Source: Nitrosospira multiformis (GTDB lineage Bacteria; Pseudomonadota; Gammaproteobacteria; Burkholderiales; Nitrosomonadaceae). From it: 61,156 nucleotides of DNA. Below are positions 7,303-15,630 of this stretch, piece after piece. Each line of letters starts with the position of its first letter. The stretch's first letter is position 1. The DNA is taken from NCBI GenBank assembly GCA_017306155.1, contig JAFKJB010000021.1, positions 1 through 61,156 on the forward strand. The letters run 5' to 3'. The position numbers were made by a program, and so were the translations under genes. The notes beneath the pieces are model-generated. The model did no database searches and had not been told where the DNA came from. It was given only the letters and a program-made list of their open reading frames with translations.

Positions 7303-8493
7303 CTAACGCAGCAGTGCAGCCTTGTCCGTGCTCTCCCACGGCAATCCGATATCCATCCGTCCCACCTGACCATAAACCGCGAGCCTGTGGTAAAAAACCC
7401 CGCGAAATAATTGAGGCTGGTAGCGTAAATTAAAAGCGCGGATGATTCCGGCCGGGCGGAAATCGAACCGGTCAAGAATACGGGCCGTTATTTCGGTATC
7501 TGGAATGCTCCCCGTCCCAAAAGTATCCACTTGCACGCTTACCGGCCTCGATATTCCTATCGAATACGCCAGATGTACCTCGCACGTTTGCGCAAGGCCC
7601 GCGGCAATCACGTTCTTGGCCGCGTGGCGCGCTGCGTAGGCGCCCACCCGGTCGATACGGGAAGGGTCCTTGCCGGAAAGCGCGGACTCCGAATGCCGGG
7701 AATATTCACCGTATGTATCCACCGCGTTCTTGCGACCTGTCAGCCCGGAGTGCAGAGACGGTCCTCCGCCGGCAACCAACCCCTCGGGATTGATGAAAAT
7801 ATGAGTGCGGGAGTCGGGCCGCAGCGCCTCCGCTGCAAAAACCGGCTCAATCACATGCGCGTTGAGATCATCGCGCAGCGGGCCGACGCCGCGCATGGAG
7901 GTCTTCTCCTGAGTGGCAACGATGGTGATGGAATGGATGCGATACGGTCTGCCTTCGCGATATTCCACCCCTACCTGCGTTTTTCCATCGGGTGCAAGAT
8001 AGGGAATCTGCTTCTGGAAACGTGCGACCGTGAGCCGGCGCGCCAGTTTATGCGAAAGCGAGATGGGCAGCGGCATAAAGGCTGCGCTTTGATTGCAGGC
8101 AAAACCGAATACATTCGCCTGATTCTTGGCGGTAACGGATTCCAGTTCTTCCTCACTCATTTCCCTCTCATCCGAGAACGGATAAGAGGGTGCCGGCAGT
8201 TCGGTCAGGCTCGTCATGATGGTGCAATCTTTTGCATTGAAATCCCCCTGCTCGTAGCCAATCTGACGTATAACCTGACGCGCGACCTCCGGGATGTCGA
8301 TAGAAGCGGACGAAGCGAAGCGCGCTGCGATAAAAAGTATTCCTGTGGATACCGCGCACTCCGCGATCACTTTCGAAAAGGGGTCCTGTTGCAGAAAGCG
8401 GTCGACCAGCGCGTCACTTACCTGATCGCACAGTTTATCCGGGTGCCCGTCAGTAACGGATTCGGAGGTGAACATGAAATCCTGCTTCATCAT
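7303..8493 (-). CDS. Divergent S-adenosylmethionine synthetase paralogue
   Basis: A 396-residue member of the MetK family: FTSESVTDGHPDK at the N-terminus, FINPEGLVAGGGP in the middle, and GLTGRK, SGKDPSRIDR and YAARHAAKN later. Against E. coli MetK, the ATP and phosphate residues His14, Asp16, Lys165, Arg244, Lys245 and Lys265 have counterparts. The GDCGLTGRK aspartate (Asp238) is replaced (SLHSGLTGRK), the GGGAFSGKD loop is SESALSGKD, Lys269 is Arg, and the gating segment GAGDQGLMFGYA has become AKNQANVFGFA. So it is probably not the main SAM synthetase. Its start overlaps the end of the P-type ATPase gene by four bases, indicating one transcript. The substrate may be SAM-related or altered; this cannot be told from sequence. 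Confidence 0.8.
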   Translation of the reverse strand: MMKQDFMFTSESVTDGHPDKLCDQVSDALVDRFLQQDPFSKVIAECAVSTGILFIAARFASSASIDIPEVARQVIRQIGYEQGDFNAKDCTIMTSLTELPAPSYPFSDEREMSEEELESVTAKNQANVFGFACNQSAAFMPLPISLSHKLARRLTVARFQKQIPYLAPDGKTQVGVEYREGRPYRIHSITIVATQEKTSMRGVGPLRDDLNAHVIEPVFAAEALRPDSRTHIFINPEGLVAGGGPSLHSGLTGRKNAVDTYGEYSRHSESALSGKDPSRIDRVGAYAARHAAKNVIAAGLAQTCEVHLAYSIGISRPVSVQVDTFGTGSIPDTEITARILDRFDFRPAGIIRAFNLRYQPQLFRGVFYHRLAVYGQVGRMDIGLPWESTDKAALLR

Positions 8494-11400
8494 CCATACT
8501 CCTGCGATGGTGGTGGGAGAGATAACAGCTCTTGACTCCGCTTGCCTTTGAAGGTGACGTCTTTGGTTGCTTCATTCAGGAAAAAAGGCAGCGCAGAACC
8601 TGCGCCTATCACTACCATATCAAGCGGGCCTATCGGGGTGCTACCAAGCAGACTGCGGACGCCTGGCACCAGCATCGCAGCCGCCTGGAGCGCAGCTGTT
8701 CCACCGATCGCCATGTCGAGATAGCGATTGGGGTGGAGCGTCTCATGGCTGAATATGCTGATATGGTCCGAACGGCAACTGTATGCGTGAAGCAGTTGCG
8801 CCATCGTCAGGGTCATAAAGACGACCGTGCTGGCCTTCTGCCCTCCGCCATAACGCGCCCTTGCGTAGCCGTAGCTGGCCATTGAGCCCGCGGTCATCGT
8901 CAGAGCCTCCAGGCCGTAGCGCTTGAAGTCGGCTGGACCTAAAATCGGTTCCCGAGGATCTCGCGGTGGCCGCCGCAGAACGTCGGGCTCGGGGGGTTCA
9001 ACAGCAAGCGCCAGTCCGGGGAAGATATCGGTTATCAGGTTGATCCACAGCAACTGGATGGTGGTGAGCGGTGTGCCCCATCCGGCTCCTATCGAACCCA
9101 GCATCACCATGATCTCGGACAGGTTGGTGGCGGTAAGAAAATGAACCGATTTGCGAATATTGTTGTAAATCGTCCTGCCTTCCGAGACGGCCACAATCAT
9201 GGTGCCGAGATTATCGTCTTCCAGTACAACGTCGGCCACGCGGCGAGCAACGTCCGTGCCGATGCCGCCCATCGCGACGCCAATATCCGCGGCCTTGAGG
9301 GCGGGCCCGTCATTGATGCCGTCACCCGTCATTGCCGCAACCTTGCCGCCCCACTGCAGTGCCTGCACGATTTGCAGTTTGTTCGCCGGGCTGACGCGGG
9401 AGAAGATGTTGACCTTCTGGGCAAGCCCGGTCAGGATCTCCGCGTCGAGCTGCTCAAGCCGGGTAGAATCAAGAATGTCGAGTTCGCTGCCGCCGGATAA
9501 CCCAAGTTCCTTCCCTATCGCATACGCGGTGCCGCTCTGATCGCCGGTTATCATTACCGTGTCTATCCCGGCCTGATGAAACAAGGCGATCAGTTCCTTC
9601 ATCCCCTGCCGCAGGGGGTCGGCCATTCCCGTCATCCCCAGCCAGATGAGCTCATCCGCTGAAGATTGATCGGCTTCCTTCGGTTCCACGTAGGCAAATC
9701 CCAGCACACGCAGCGCTTCTGCGGCCATACCGTCATTTTCCATGAGTATGGCGGCCCGCTCGGTCTCCGTGAGAGGCAGACGTGTACCGTCCTTCAACCA
9801 CCATCGGCACATTTCCAGCACCTCGACCGGATTACCCTTGACGGCCACGAGCTTCCCGCCCCCTCGCACGCGATGGGTCGTACTCATATAATTCCGCGTT
9901 TCGGTGCGGTATTCCACTTGTTCTCTGGGGTAGCCCTGGCGAAGCGCGTCAACTGAAACGCCTGCCGCCAGCGCAAGGTGCACCAGCGCGCTTTCTGTTG
10001 CGGAACCCTTGAGTACGTAGTTGCCTCTCTCACCGTTCAGTTCCACCTCGTTGCAAAGGACAGCTGCATGGATGAGCCGCAGCAATTCATCACTCTGATA
10101 GGGGTCGATTCTTGCACCCGCATCGTAAAACACATCCTTATCCACTGTAATGCGGCGCCCGCCACAGTGTATGCTCAGCACCGACATCTGGTTGAGAGTG
10201 AGCGTGCCGGTTTTGTCGAGGCAGATCACTTGTACTGCGCCCAAGGTTTCCACTGCATCGAGGCGTCGCACCAGCACTTTGTGACGGCTCATTGTCCGGA
10301 TACCCAGCGCAAGAGTGGTCGTGGCGACGGTAGGCAGGCCCTCCGGGACTGCGGCTACGGCAAGGGAAATAGAGGATTTCAACATTTGCAGCCAGCCGTG
10401 ACCACGGACCAGTCCGATGAGAAACATTGCCCCACAGATGCCCAGGGACAGCAACACCATCTGGTTCCCAAGGATGGAGAGCTGGCGTTGCATGGGTGTC
10501 TCCGGAGGTCGCGTTTCACCTACCAGCGACTGAATAGTGCCGATCTCGGTATATCGCCCGGTCGAAACCACTGCTGCCAGGCCGCTGCCCCCCGTTACCG
10601 CCGTCCCCATGTATGCCATGTTGACCCGGTCCGCAAGGGAGACGTTCTGCTTGTCCAGCTGGTTCACCCTCTTTGCCACCGGAAGGCTTTCCCCGGTGAG
10701 CATGGATTCGTCTACCATCAGATTGCGCGATTCGAGCACCCTGCTGTCGGCAGCTACCCGAGTCCCGGGTGTCAGTACCAGGATGTCGCCCGGCACCAGA
10801 GACTCAGCAGCTATCTCCCGAAGCTGAGCATCGCGAATGACCACTGCGTTCTGCTTAGCCACGTGTCCGAGCGCATTAATCGTTCGCTCTGACTGGGACT
10901 CGGCAACGTAGCCTGCCCCCGCGTTGATCACAACTACTCCGAGGATCACCGCCGCATCGATCAGTCCTCCAGTGGCTGCGGAAAGAACGGCGGATATGCC
11001 GAGTAAAGCCACAGGCAGGCTTTTAAACTGCCCCAGAAAAATGCTCAGCTCGGAACGGGGTGGCGTCTCCGGCAGGCTATTGACACCGAAATAGCCAAGC
11101 TTCCGCTCCGCGGAAGCTTGGCTGAGGCCGAGCTCTTTAGAGGTTTCAAGCGCAGCCACCACGGTATCGCCAGGCAGGACATGCCAATTTTTCCCATCCT
11201 GTGGAAGAACGGGATTGGAATCAGAAGAAATGACAGGAGAAACAGGGCGTCTGGACGAACGCAAAGAATGGCCATCGCCTGCCGGGTTTTCAAGAATGAT
11301 TTCCTGCCCGGCATCCGGCAGCAGCTGCTTCACCCAGGTTTTTATTTCTTCCAGATCGCGTGCCGGATCAAAAATGATCAGCACTCGGCCTGTGAGGACG

Positions 11401-11612
11401 TTTGCAGAAGCTTCTCTTATCGCAGCATGCTTGCGCAAGGCCGATTCGAGCTTGCGCCGGACCGGCTGGCACCGATACAAGCCCTGGACTTCAAGCCTTG
11501 CGCGACCCTCCACGGCCGCGTGAATGACGCGCACCGGTTCAGGAGGCCCAGTTTCAATCTCGCCTGTCGCGAAGGAGGAAGGCAGTTGCATCTGGTCAAT
11601 AAATCGAGCCAT
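8490..11612 (-). CDS. Cation-transporting P-type ATPase with N-terminal HMA_2-like domain
   Basis: A 1040-residue P-type ATPase. Residues about 25-90 form an HMA_2-like domain (HAAVEGRARLEVQGLYRCQP) lacking a CxxC pair. The actuator loop carries the TGES motif (VDESMLTGES). The membrane segment AAVPEGLPTVATTTLALG has the PEGLP motif typical of P2-type Ca2+/Mn2+-like pumps, in place of the CPC of heavy-metal pumps. The phosphorylated Asp lies in DKTGTLT near residue 464. TGD (MITGDQ) and GDGINDGPALKAADIG (near 770) complete the hydrolysis site. The hydrophobic C-terminal segments match the six-helix P2 arrangement. The ion is not certain: Ca2+, Mn2+ or Mg2+ fit better than Cu or Zn. The gene is first in an operon with the MetK paralogue. 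Confidence 0.9.
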   Translation of the reverse strand: MARFIDQMQLPSSFATGEIETGPPEPVRVIHAAVEGRARLEVQGLYRCQPVRRKLESALRKHAAIREASANVLTGRVLIIFDPARDLEEIKTWVKQLLPDAGQEIILENPAGDGHSLRSSRRPVSPVISSDSNPVLPQDGKNWHVLPGDTVVAALETSKELGLSQASAERKLGYFGVNSLPETPPRSELSIFLGQFKSLPVALLGISAVLSAATGGLIDAAVILGVVVINAGAGYVAESQSERTINALGHVAKQNAVVIRDAQLREIAAESLVPGDILVLTPGTRVAADSRVLESRNLMVDESMLTGESLPVAKRVNQLDKQNVSLADRVNMAYMGTAVTGGSGLAAVVSTGRYTEIGTIQSLVGETRPPETPMQRQLSILGNQMVLLSLGICGAMFLIGLVRGHGWLQMLKSSISLAVAAVPEGLPTVATTTLALGIRTMSRHKVLVRRLDAVETLGAVQVICLDKTGTLTLNQMSVLSIHCGGRRITVDKDVFYDAGARIDPYQSDELLRLIHAAVLCNEVELNGERGNYVLKGSATESALVHLALAAGVSVDALRQGYPREQVEYRTETRNYMSTTHRVRGGGKLVAVKGNPVEVLEMCRWWLKDGTRLPLTETERAAILMENDGMAAEALRVLGFAYVEPKEADQSSADELIWLGMTGMADPLRQGMKELIALFHQAGIDTVMITGDQSGTAYAIGKELGLSGGSELDILDSTRLEQLDAEILTGLAQKVNIFSRVSPANKLQIVQALQWGGKVAAMTGDGINDGPALKAADIGVAMGGIGTDVARRVADVVLEDDNLGTMIVAVSEGRTIYNNIRKSVHFLTATNLSEIMVMLGSIGAGWGTPLTTIQLLWINLITDIFPGLALAVEPPEPDVLRRPPRDPREPILGPADFKRYGLEALTMTAGSMASYGYARARYGGGQKASTVVFMTLTMAQLLHAYSCRSDHISIFSHETLHPNRYLDMAIGGTAALQAAAMLVPGVRSLLGSTPIGPLDMVVIGAGSALPFFLNEATKDVTFKGKRSQELLSLPPPSQEYG

Positions 11613-12112
11613 CTCTACAGAAGTAATGTAATTACATCGTTCTACTGCTACGAATATGCTCTGCGACGCTCATGGCGCGCTCCTGTTGCTGTCCTGGCCT
11701 TGTGCCGGAGCGAGCAGTTGTATTTACAGAGCCGAAAACTTGCCCGTGGCATTCCGAACGATTAGAGTCCCCTCTATTTTTTAGGCTAAATCAATCCTTT
11801 TATCAAGCTAACTTTGGCTCTTGACTGTTACATGCATATTTCCAGGCTTCGAAAGCGCGAATAGGACAGAGCAGCTTATCCCGAGTTTCGGATTTTATAA
11901 ACAGCACAGGAATCGGAGTTGCTTATCCATCTTGACAACATTGGTTTACTGTAATAGCTTTCCTCGTGCTGGAAAGAGCATGCAACTGCCAAACAGGCAA
12001 CTGCGGCAACTGAAGGTAGTTGTTGCCTGGCCCATATCCTCTCTGCGCTCAATCCAGCTTGTTTCATGTCTTCCAATTCCCCCCAACTTTTGCCATCAAA
12101 AAGGAGTAATAA
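11613..12112. other. Divergent intergenic region before the RiPP cluster
   Basis: About 500 bases between the ATPase (leftward) and the precursor peptide (rightward). Open frames here (for example 11821-12180) have no coding features and overlap the precursor start. The stretch is AT-richer than its surroundings and contains a promoter candidate for the precursor. It probably also holds the promoter of the ATPase operon. Confidence 0.6.
11932..11960 (+). promoter_or_regulatory. Candidate promoter of the RiPP cluster
   Basis: A perfect TTGACA (11932-11937), a 17-base spacer and TAGCTT (11955-11960; three of six matches). It would give a leader of about 145 bases before the precursor start. 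The -10 is weak, so an activator may be needed. Confidence 0.4.
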
Positions 12113-12856
12113 ATGGCCGACGAGCAAAATCCGGAAGCGTCAGAACCCTCTGCAGCGGAATCTGGTACAGCAGTCCCTGAGGCCTCCGGTCCTCAACCTC
12201 GCTCATTGTCTTCCAGCACAAAACTTGCAGATCTGACAATCGATGATCTGAATTCTATTATTGCATCTGAAACCAATCGCGCAATTGCTGCCAGAATGGT
12301 AAATCCAGGCGCTATCGGCCGCCAGGGAGTCCACGTGAATTCGGGACCTCCCGGATTCGTGAATGGAGGAGGACATGCCAATTTCGATCCACGAACGAAC
12401 ACGGTTGGAGGTCGACCGGGGCTTGCGGATATGGGGAGGGCAGGTGTGCACGTCAACTCAGGGCCTCCCGGATTCGTCAATGGAGGAGGACATGCCAATT
12501 TCGATCCCCGAACGGGCACGGTTGGAGGCCGGCCGGGGCTTGCGGATATGGGGAGGGCAGGTGTGCACGTCAACTCGGGGCCTCCCGGATTCGTCAATGG
12601 AGGAGGACATGCCAATTTCGATCCCCGAACGGGCACGGTTGGAGGCCGGCCGGGGCTTGCGGATATGGGGAGGGCAGGTGTGCATGTCAACTCGGGGCCT
12701 CCCGGATTCGTCAATGGAGGAGGACATGCCAATTTCGATCCCAGGACGGCAAGCTCCGCTTTTGTCAATGTAACCTTGCCGGACGGCGGTCAGGTTTCCA
12801 TTCCAGCCACCGGGCCCGTCGATATGCACGTGCGCGGCTTCCATATTACCCGCTAA
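12113..12856 (+). CDS. Multicore RiPP precursor peptide with HVN/FVN/HAN triads
   Basis: A 247-residue peptide with a strong AAGGAG ribosome binding site. Residues 1-71 are a leader: a disordered Glu/Pro/Ser start, then a helix (KLADLTIDDLNSIIASETNRAI) likely to be the enzyme recognition segment. Residues 72-110, 111-149 and 150-188 are three 39-residue units, 189-212 a fourth truncated unit, and 213-247 a tail. Each unit has GVHVNSGPPGFVNGGGHANF followed by DPR, thus three aromatic-X-Asn triads (HVN, FVN, HAN); the tail adds one more FVN. The triads fit the three-residue cyclophane motif (aromatic-X-X, often ending in Asn) acted on by radical SAM/SPASM enzymes; His-containing versions are known. 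Cysteine is absent. The modified product would be a string of cyclophanes. I cannot tell whether the units are cut apart. Confidence 0.85.
   Translation: MADEQNPEASEPSAAESGTAVPEASGPQPRSLSSSTKLADLTIDDLNSIIASETNRAIAARMVNPGAIGRQGVHVNSGPPGFVNGGGHANFDPRTNTVGGRPGLADMGRAGVHVNSGPPGFVNGGGHANFDPRTGTVGGRPGLADMGRAGVHVNSGPPGFVNGGGHANFDPRTGTVGGRPGLADMGRAGVHVNSGPPGFVNGGGHANFDPRTASSAFVNVTLPDGGQVSIPATGPVDMHVRGFHITR
12326..12748 (+). repeat. 117-bp tandem repeats encoding the precursor cores (3.6 copies)
   Basis: Units at 12326-12442, 12443-12559 and 12560-12676, and a partial one at 12677-12748. Units 2 and 3 differ by about one base; unit 1 has a handful of mostly silent changes and Asn in place of Gly after DPRT. 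Such DNA identity indicates recent unequal exchange. This is coding sequence, not a CRISPR array. Confidence 0.9.
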
Positions 12857-12869
12857 ACCGTCTCAATCG

Positions 12870-14030
12870 ATGAAACTCCAGCCCGCCGGCAATGCGATCT
12901 GGCCCGAGCGCGCCGCCGGGCTGCTTCACGCTTTTATCGAAGCTGCCTGCCAGAATGAGGAAATACGAGGCCTGCTGCAGACCGATCCCGCCAAGGCTCT
13001 TTATCAATGGCAGTGGGAGCATGATAATCTGCCTGCATCCCTGCTTCCTCCCGCTGAACCGGTCTCTGTCACCCTTGATGAGGAAACTTTGTGGGGCCCT
13101 CTGAAGTGGCGTACGCAACCGGAAGAAGCCGTAGCGGATTTCCTGCTACAACCGCAGTGGCGTCTTCTAGCCGCTGGCGCCAGGCCTCTTGCCCTGATTC
13201 ACGGAGATGAGCAAAGCCTGACCGCTCTGGGTAGTTGGGCCAGGTCGCGGAGTTATTTTGCCGTGCTCGGCCCGCATGAGTTTCTGCCGCGAGATGACTC
13301 GCACAAGGGGGGATACAGCAATAGCATGGAGCAGGTGGGGAGTGCTCGTCCGGGTTCCGGCGCATGGCGAGGCCTGTTGGTCGCGGCAGACGAGCAGACT
13401 GTGCTGATGGCCTGGCTATGCCAGTTATTCGACTGGGAAACCCTGTTGGGCAGGTTGCTCGGATATCCGGATTGTTGCTGCGATGCGTTCGCACGGCGCT
13501 GGCCGACTGCCTGCCTGCATCACGAGGGTGACGTTGGAATCACGCTTCTGGCAGAATCTAAACCGGAAGCTGGATCATCGGCTGGAATTCGTCATCTGGA
13601 CTGGACAGTGAATATTTTCGCCCGCTATTTCGGGTGGGAAATCATCCAGCATTTTCCGTGCAGCTGGAATTGCGGAGCTACAGCAGCCATGGCACGGCGT
13701 TATTTTTCGGTGCTTTCCCGTTACTGGCCAGGGGAAGGCGAAGTTCTCATGCAGCATTTGTCAGCGCCGTTGCTGATCATGCCGGGTAGAGGTTACGCAC
13801 TCTTTCCGGGCGCAAGGATAGTAGAAGAGAAGAAGGGTACAAGCCTGTGCTACGACCCGGAACGCCTGCGGATTGTCGGAATGGAAAGCGCTTCTACCAG
13901 ACTGGCTTTGTCTTCTGGCCGCCTGTATTCAGGCGCAGGCGAGGACTGGAAAATCCACGGGAGCGAGAAGTCCGGCTGGCTGCTGAGCATTGGGCCCGGC
14001 CTGCAAGATCAACAGGAAATCGGAAAATAA
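12870..14030 (+). CDS. RiPP-cluster protein with a GYPDCCCDAF motif, unknown function
   Basis: A 386-residue protein starting 13 bases after the precursor. I recognise no complete domain. The most telling feature is LLGRLLGYPDCCCDAFARRW near residues 193-212. GYPxCC followed by Phe occurs in DUF483-type proteins and in some peptide-modification neighbourhoods, and three adjacent Cys could bind metal or act as redox thiols. Further Cys/His are at HFPCSWNCGATAAMARRYF (about 262-280). The N-terminus is helical and lacks a signal peptide. Position between precursor and radical SAM enzyme, with short spacing, implies a part in maturation, either as a partner or an enzyme. The reaction is unknown. 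Confidence 0.75.
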   Translation: MKLQPAGNAIWPERAAGLLHAFIEAACQNEEIRGLLQTDPAKALYQWQWEHDNLPASLLPPAEPVSVTLDEETLWGPLKWRTQPEEAVADFLLQPQWRLLAAGARPLALIHGDEQSLTALGSWARSRSYFAVLGPHEFLPRDDSHKGGYSNSMEQVGSARPGSGAWRGLLVAADEQTVLMAWLCQLFDWETLLGRLLGYPDCCCDAFARRWPTACLHHEGDVGITLLAESKPEAGSSAGIRHLDWTVNIFARYFGWEIIQHFPCSWNCGATAAMARRYFSVLSRYWPGEGEVLMQHLSAPLLIMPGRGYALFPGARIVEEKKGTSLCYDPERLRIVGMESASTRLALSSGRLYSGAGEDWKIHGSEKSGWLLSIGPGLQDQQEIGK

Positions 14031-14034
14031 AAAC

Positions 14035-15630
14035 ATGAAATACTTCAGCAGGCCTTCCCGCGAAAGCGCGGAAAGCGCCTATCTCGGAGATATCTTCGGC
14101 AAGCGTTTCGAGCCTTTCGGTACCCTCAGCGTCAGTGATGACACGCGCATGGGCATCCACGGCGTCGTTCTGGAAGAAATTGAAGGCCAGGCACTCGCCA
14201 TCCATGCCGAGAGCGCGGCATGGGCCTTTCTCAGCAAGGGTGAAGAAAAATGGTTCCGGCAGCTCGACCACAAACCATTTGGCTGGTTACGGAACAGCTT
14301 TCCGAGTTGTGACTCGCGACAGGATCCTGACCGGGCACTGAACTTCGTTGCCCACCTGTACCGCAGGGGCCTGCTCACACTCAACGGCCATGCCGCGGTG
14401 GATCACCGCATGTTTGCGGATGGGCCGAACTACAACGAGGGAAACCTTATCGAGTTGCTGATTACGGAGAAGTGCAACCTCGCCTGCCCTTATTGTCTTG
14501 CCGGCGCAAACTCGTCGATGCCTGCCATGAACCGGGATACCATCCGCAAGACCGTGGACCTGGCATTTGCCATGCGGGAGAGCGATACGCTGGCCTTTGA
14601 GTTCGCAGGAGGGGAGCCGTTCCTGAAATACGAACTCATGAAGGAAACGGTCGAGTACATTCGCAGCCATCCGTTACGGGGCAACCGGCAACTGTTCATC
14701 AGCACGCAAACCAATGCCACGCTGCTGAACGAGGAGCGTGTCCGCTGGCTGAAGGATGAGGACATCCGTGTCGGAATTTCCATTGACGGAGGCATGCAGA
14801 GCCAGAACGCGAGCCGGCCGCAGGTGAACGGCAAGGAGTCGTTCAGCAAGCTGGCAAAAGGAATCGAGTTGCTGCATCGCTTCGAAGTGCCTTTCGGCGG
14901 CCTGGTAGTCCTGAACCGGTCCAATGCCGGCAATCCCGCGGAGCTTGCCGCTACCATGCTGAGCCTCGGCATCCACGGCTTCCGTCTCAATCCGGTGGCC
15001 TACCTGGGCGATGCGCGGAAGAACTGGAACAGGGTGGGGTTGAATCAGGAGCAGATCATAAGCTTTGTGAAGCGCCTCATGACGCATATCGTGGAGCAAG
15101 GACTGCCACTGCTGGAGGACAATGTGCGCAGCATGTGCGACTTCCTGACCAGTAAGCAGCGCCGGACGCGGTGCATGCGCTCGCACTGCGGAGCGGGCGA
15201 TACCTTTCAAGCCATTGCCGCCAACGGCGATATCTATCCCTGTGGCCGCGCCACACAGTCGCCCGGTCTCAAGCTGGGAAACATCTTCGACTCAGGTGTC
15301 GAAAACCTCTCCCAGCCGGCGCGCCATCACCCGGTCATTGCGCAGATACGGGAACGCCGGCCGGCTGATCTCGAAGGCTGCGGCACCTGCTCCTATCGGC
15401 AACTCTGCCAGTCAGGATGTTCGGTGCAAGCGTGGGAACGTTATGGAACGGTGCGCCAGCGCACTCCCGAGTGCGCTTTCTACAAGACGCTGTATCCCTA
15501 CTTCATGCGCTGGTTATCCTTCGACAAAGCCGCTTTCGATCACTTGAACGCGTACAGTTATTTCAACAACGAGGGCGAACGCTTTTCTCATGATTTCGCA
15601 CCCTTGCAGGAAAAGGCAGTCGCGCTGTGA
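14035..15630 (+). CDS. Radical SAM/SPASM peptide maturase, probably cyclophane-forming
   Basis: 531 residues from the ATG at 14035; an upstream in-frame start at 13990 would overlap the previous gene and is less likely. A RiPP-recognition-like N-terminal part of about 140 residues precedes the radical SAM core. The CxxxCxxC cluster is CNLACPYC (Cys147, 151, 154), with the Gly-rich SAM strand EFAGGEPFL and SIDGG following. The C-terminal SPASM region has many Cys (RCMRSHCGAG, DIYPCGRATQ, CGTCSYRQLCQSGC, ECAF; about 380-485), enough for two auxiliary [4Fe-4S] clusters. This architecture matches the enzymes that join an aromatic ring carbon to the beta carbon of the residue two positions later. 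The substrate is most likely the adjacent repeat peptide. The 3' end overlaps the next gene (GTGA). Confidence 0.88.
   Translation: MKYFSRPSRESAESAYLGDIFGKRFEPFGTLSVSDDTRMGIHGVVLEEIEGQALAIHAESAAWAFLSKGEEKWFRQLDHKPFGWLRNSFPSCDSRQDPDRALNFVAHLYRRGLLTLNGHAAVDHRMFADGPNYNEGNLIELLITEKCNLACPYCLAGANSSMPAMNRDTIRKTVDLAFAMRESDTLAFEFAGGEPFLKYELMKETVEYIRSHPLRGNRQLFISTQTNATLLNEERVRWLKDEDIRVGISIDGGMQSQNASRPQVNGKESFSKLAKGIELLHRFEVPFGGLVVLNRSNAGNPAELAATMLSLGIHGFRLNPVAYLGDARKNWNRVGLNQEQIISFVKRLMTHIVEQGLPLLEDNVRSMCDFLTSKQRRTRCMRSHCGAGDTFQAIAANGDIYPCGRATQSPGLKLGNIFDSGVENLSQPARHHPVIAQIRERRPADLEGCGTCSYRQLCQSGCSVQAWERYGTVRQRTPECAFYKTLYPYFMRWLSFDKAAFDHLNAYSYFNNEGERFSHDFAPLQEKAVAL

Noticed and set aside
7531-8535. 334-codon plus-strand frame opposite the MetK paralogue
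   Set aside because: It is antisense to a recognised gene and has no known domain.
9978-10892. 304-codon plus-strand frame opposite the ATPase
   Set aside because: It is antisense to the conserved ATPase core, with composition of a shadow frame.
11821-12180. 119-codon frame before the precursor
   Set aside because: No ribosome binding site, no family resemblance, and it overlaps the start of the precursor.
12326-12748. Regular 117-bp repeats as a CRISPR array or satellite
   Set aside because: The units are in frame, lie inside a 247-codon gene with a strong ribosome binding site, and have no spacers.
12193-12844. Long open frames on the minus strand and in the second plus frame across the repeats
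   Set aside because: They are by-products of the repeat composition; the annotated frame has the leader, ribosome binding site and operon position.
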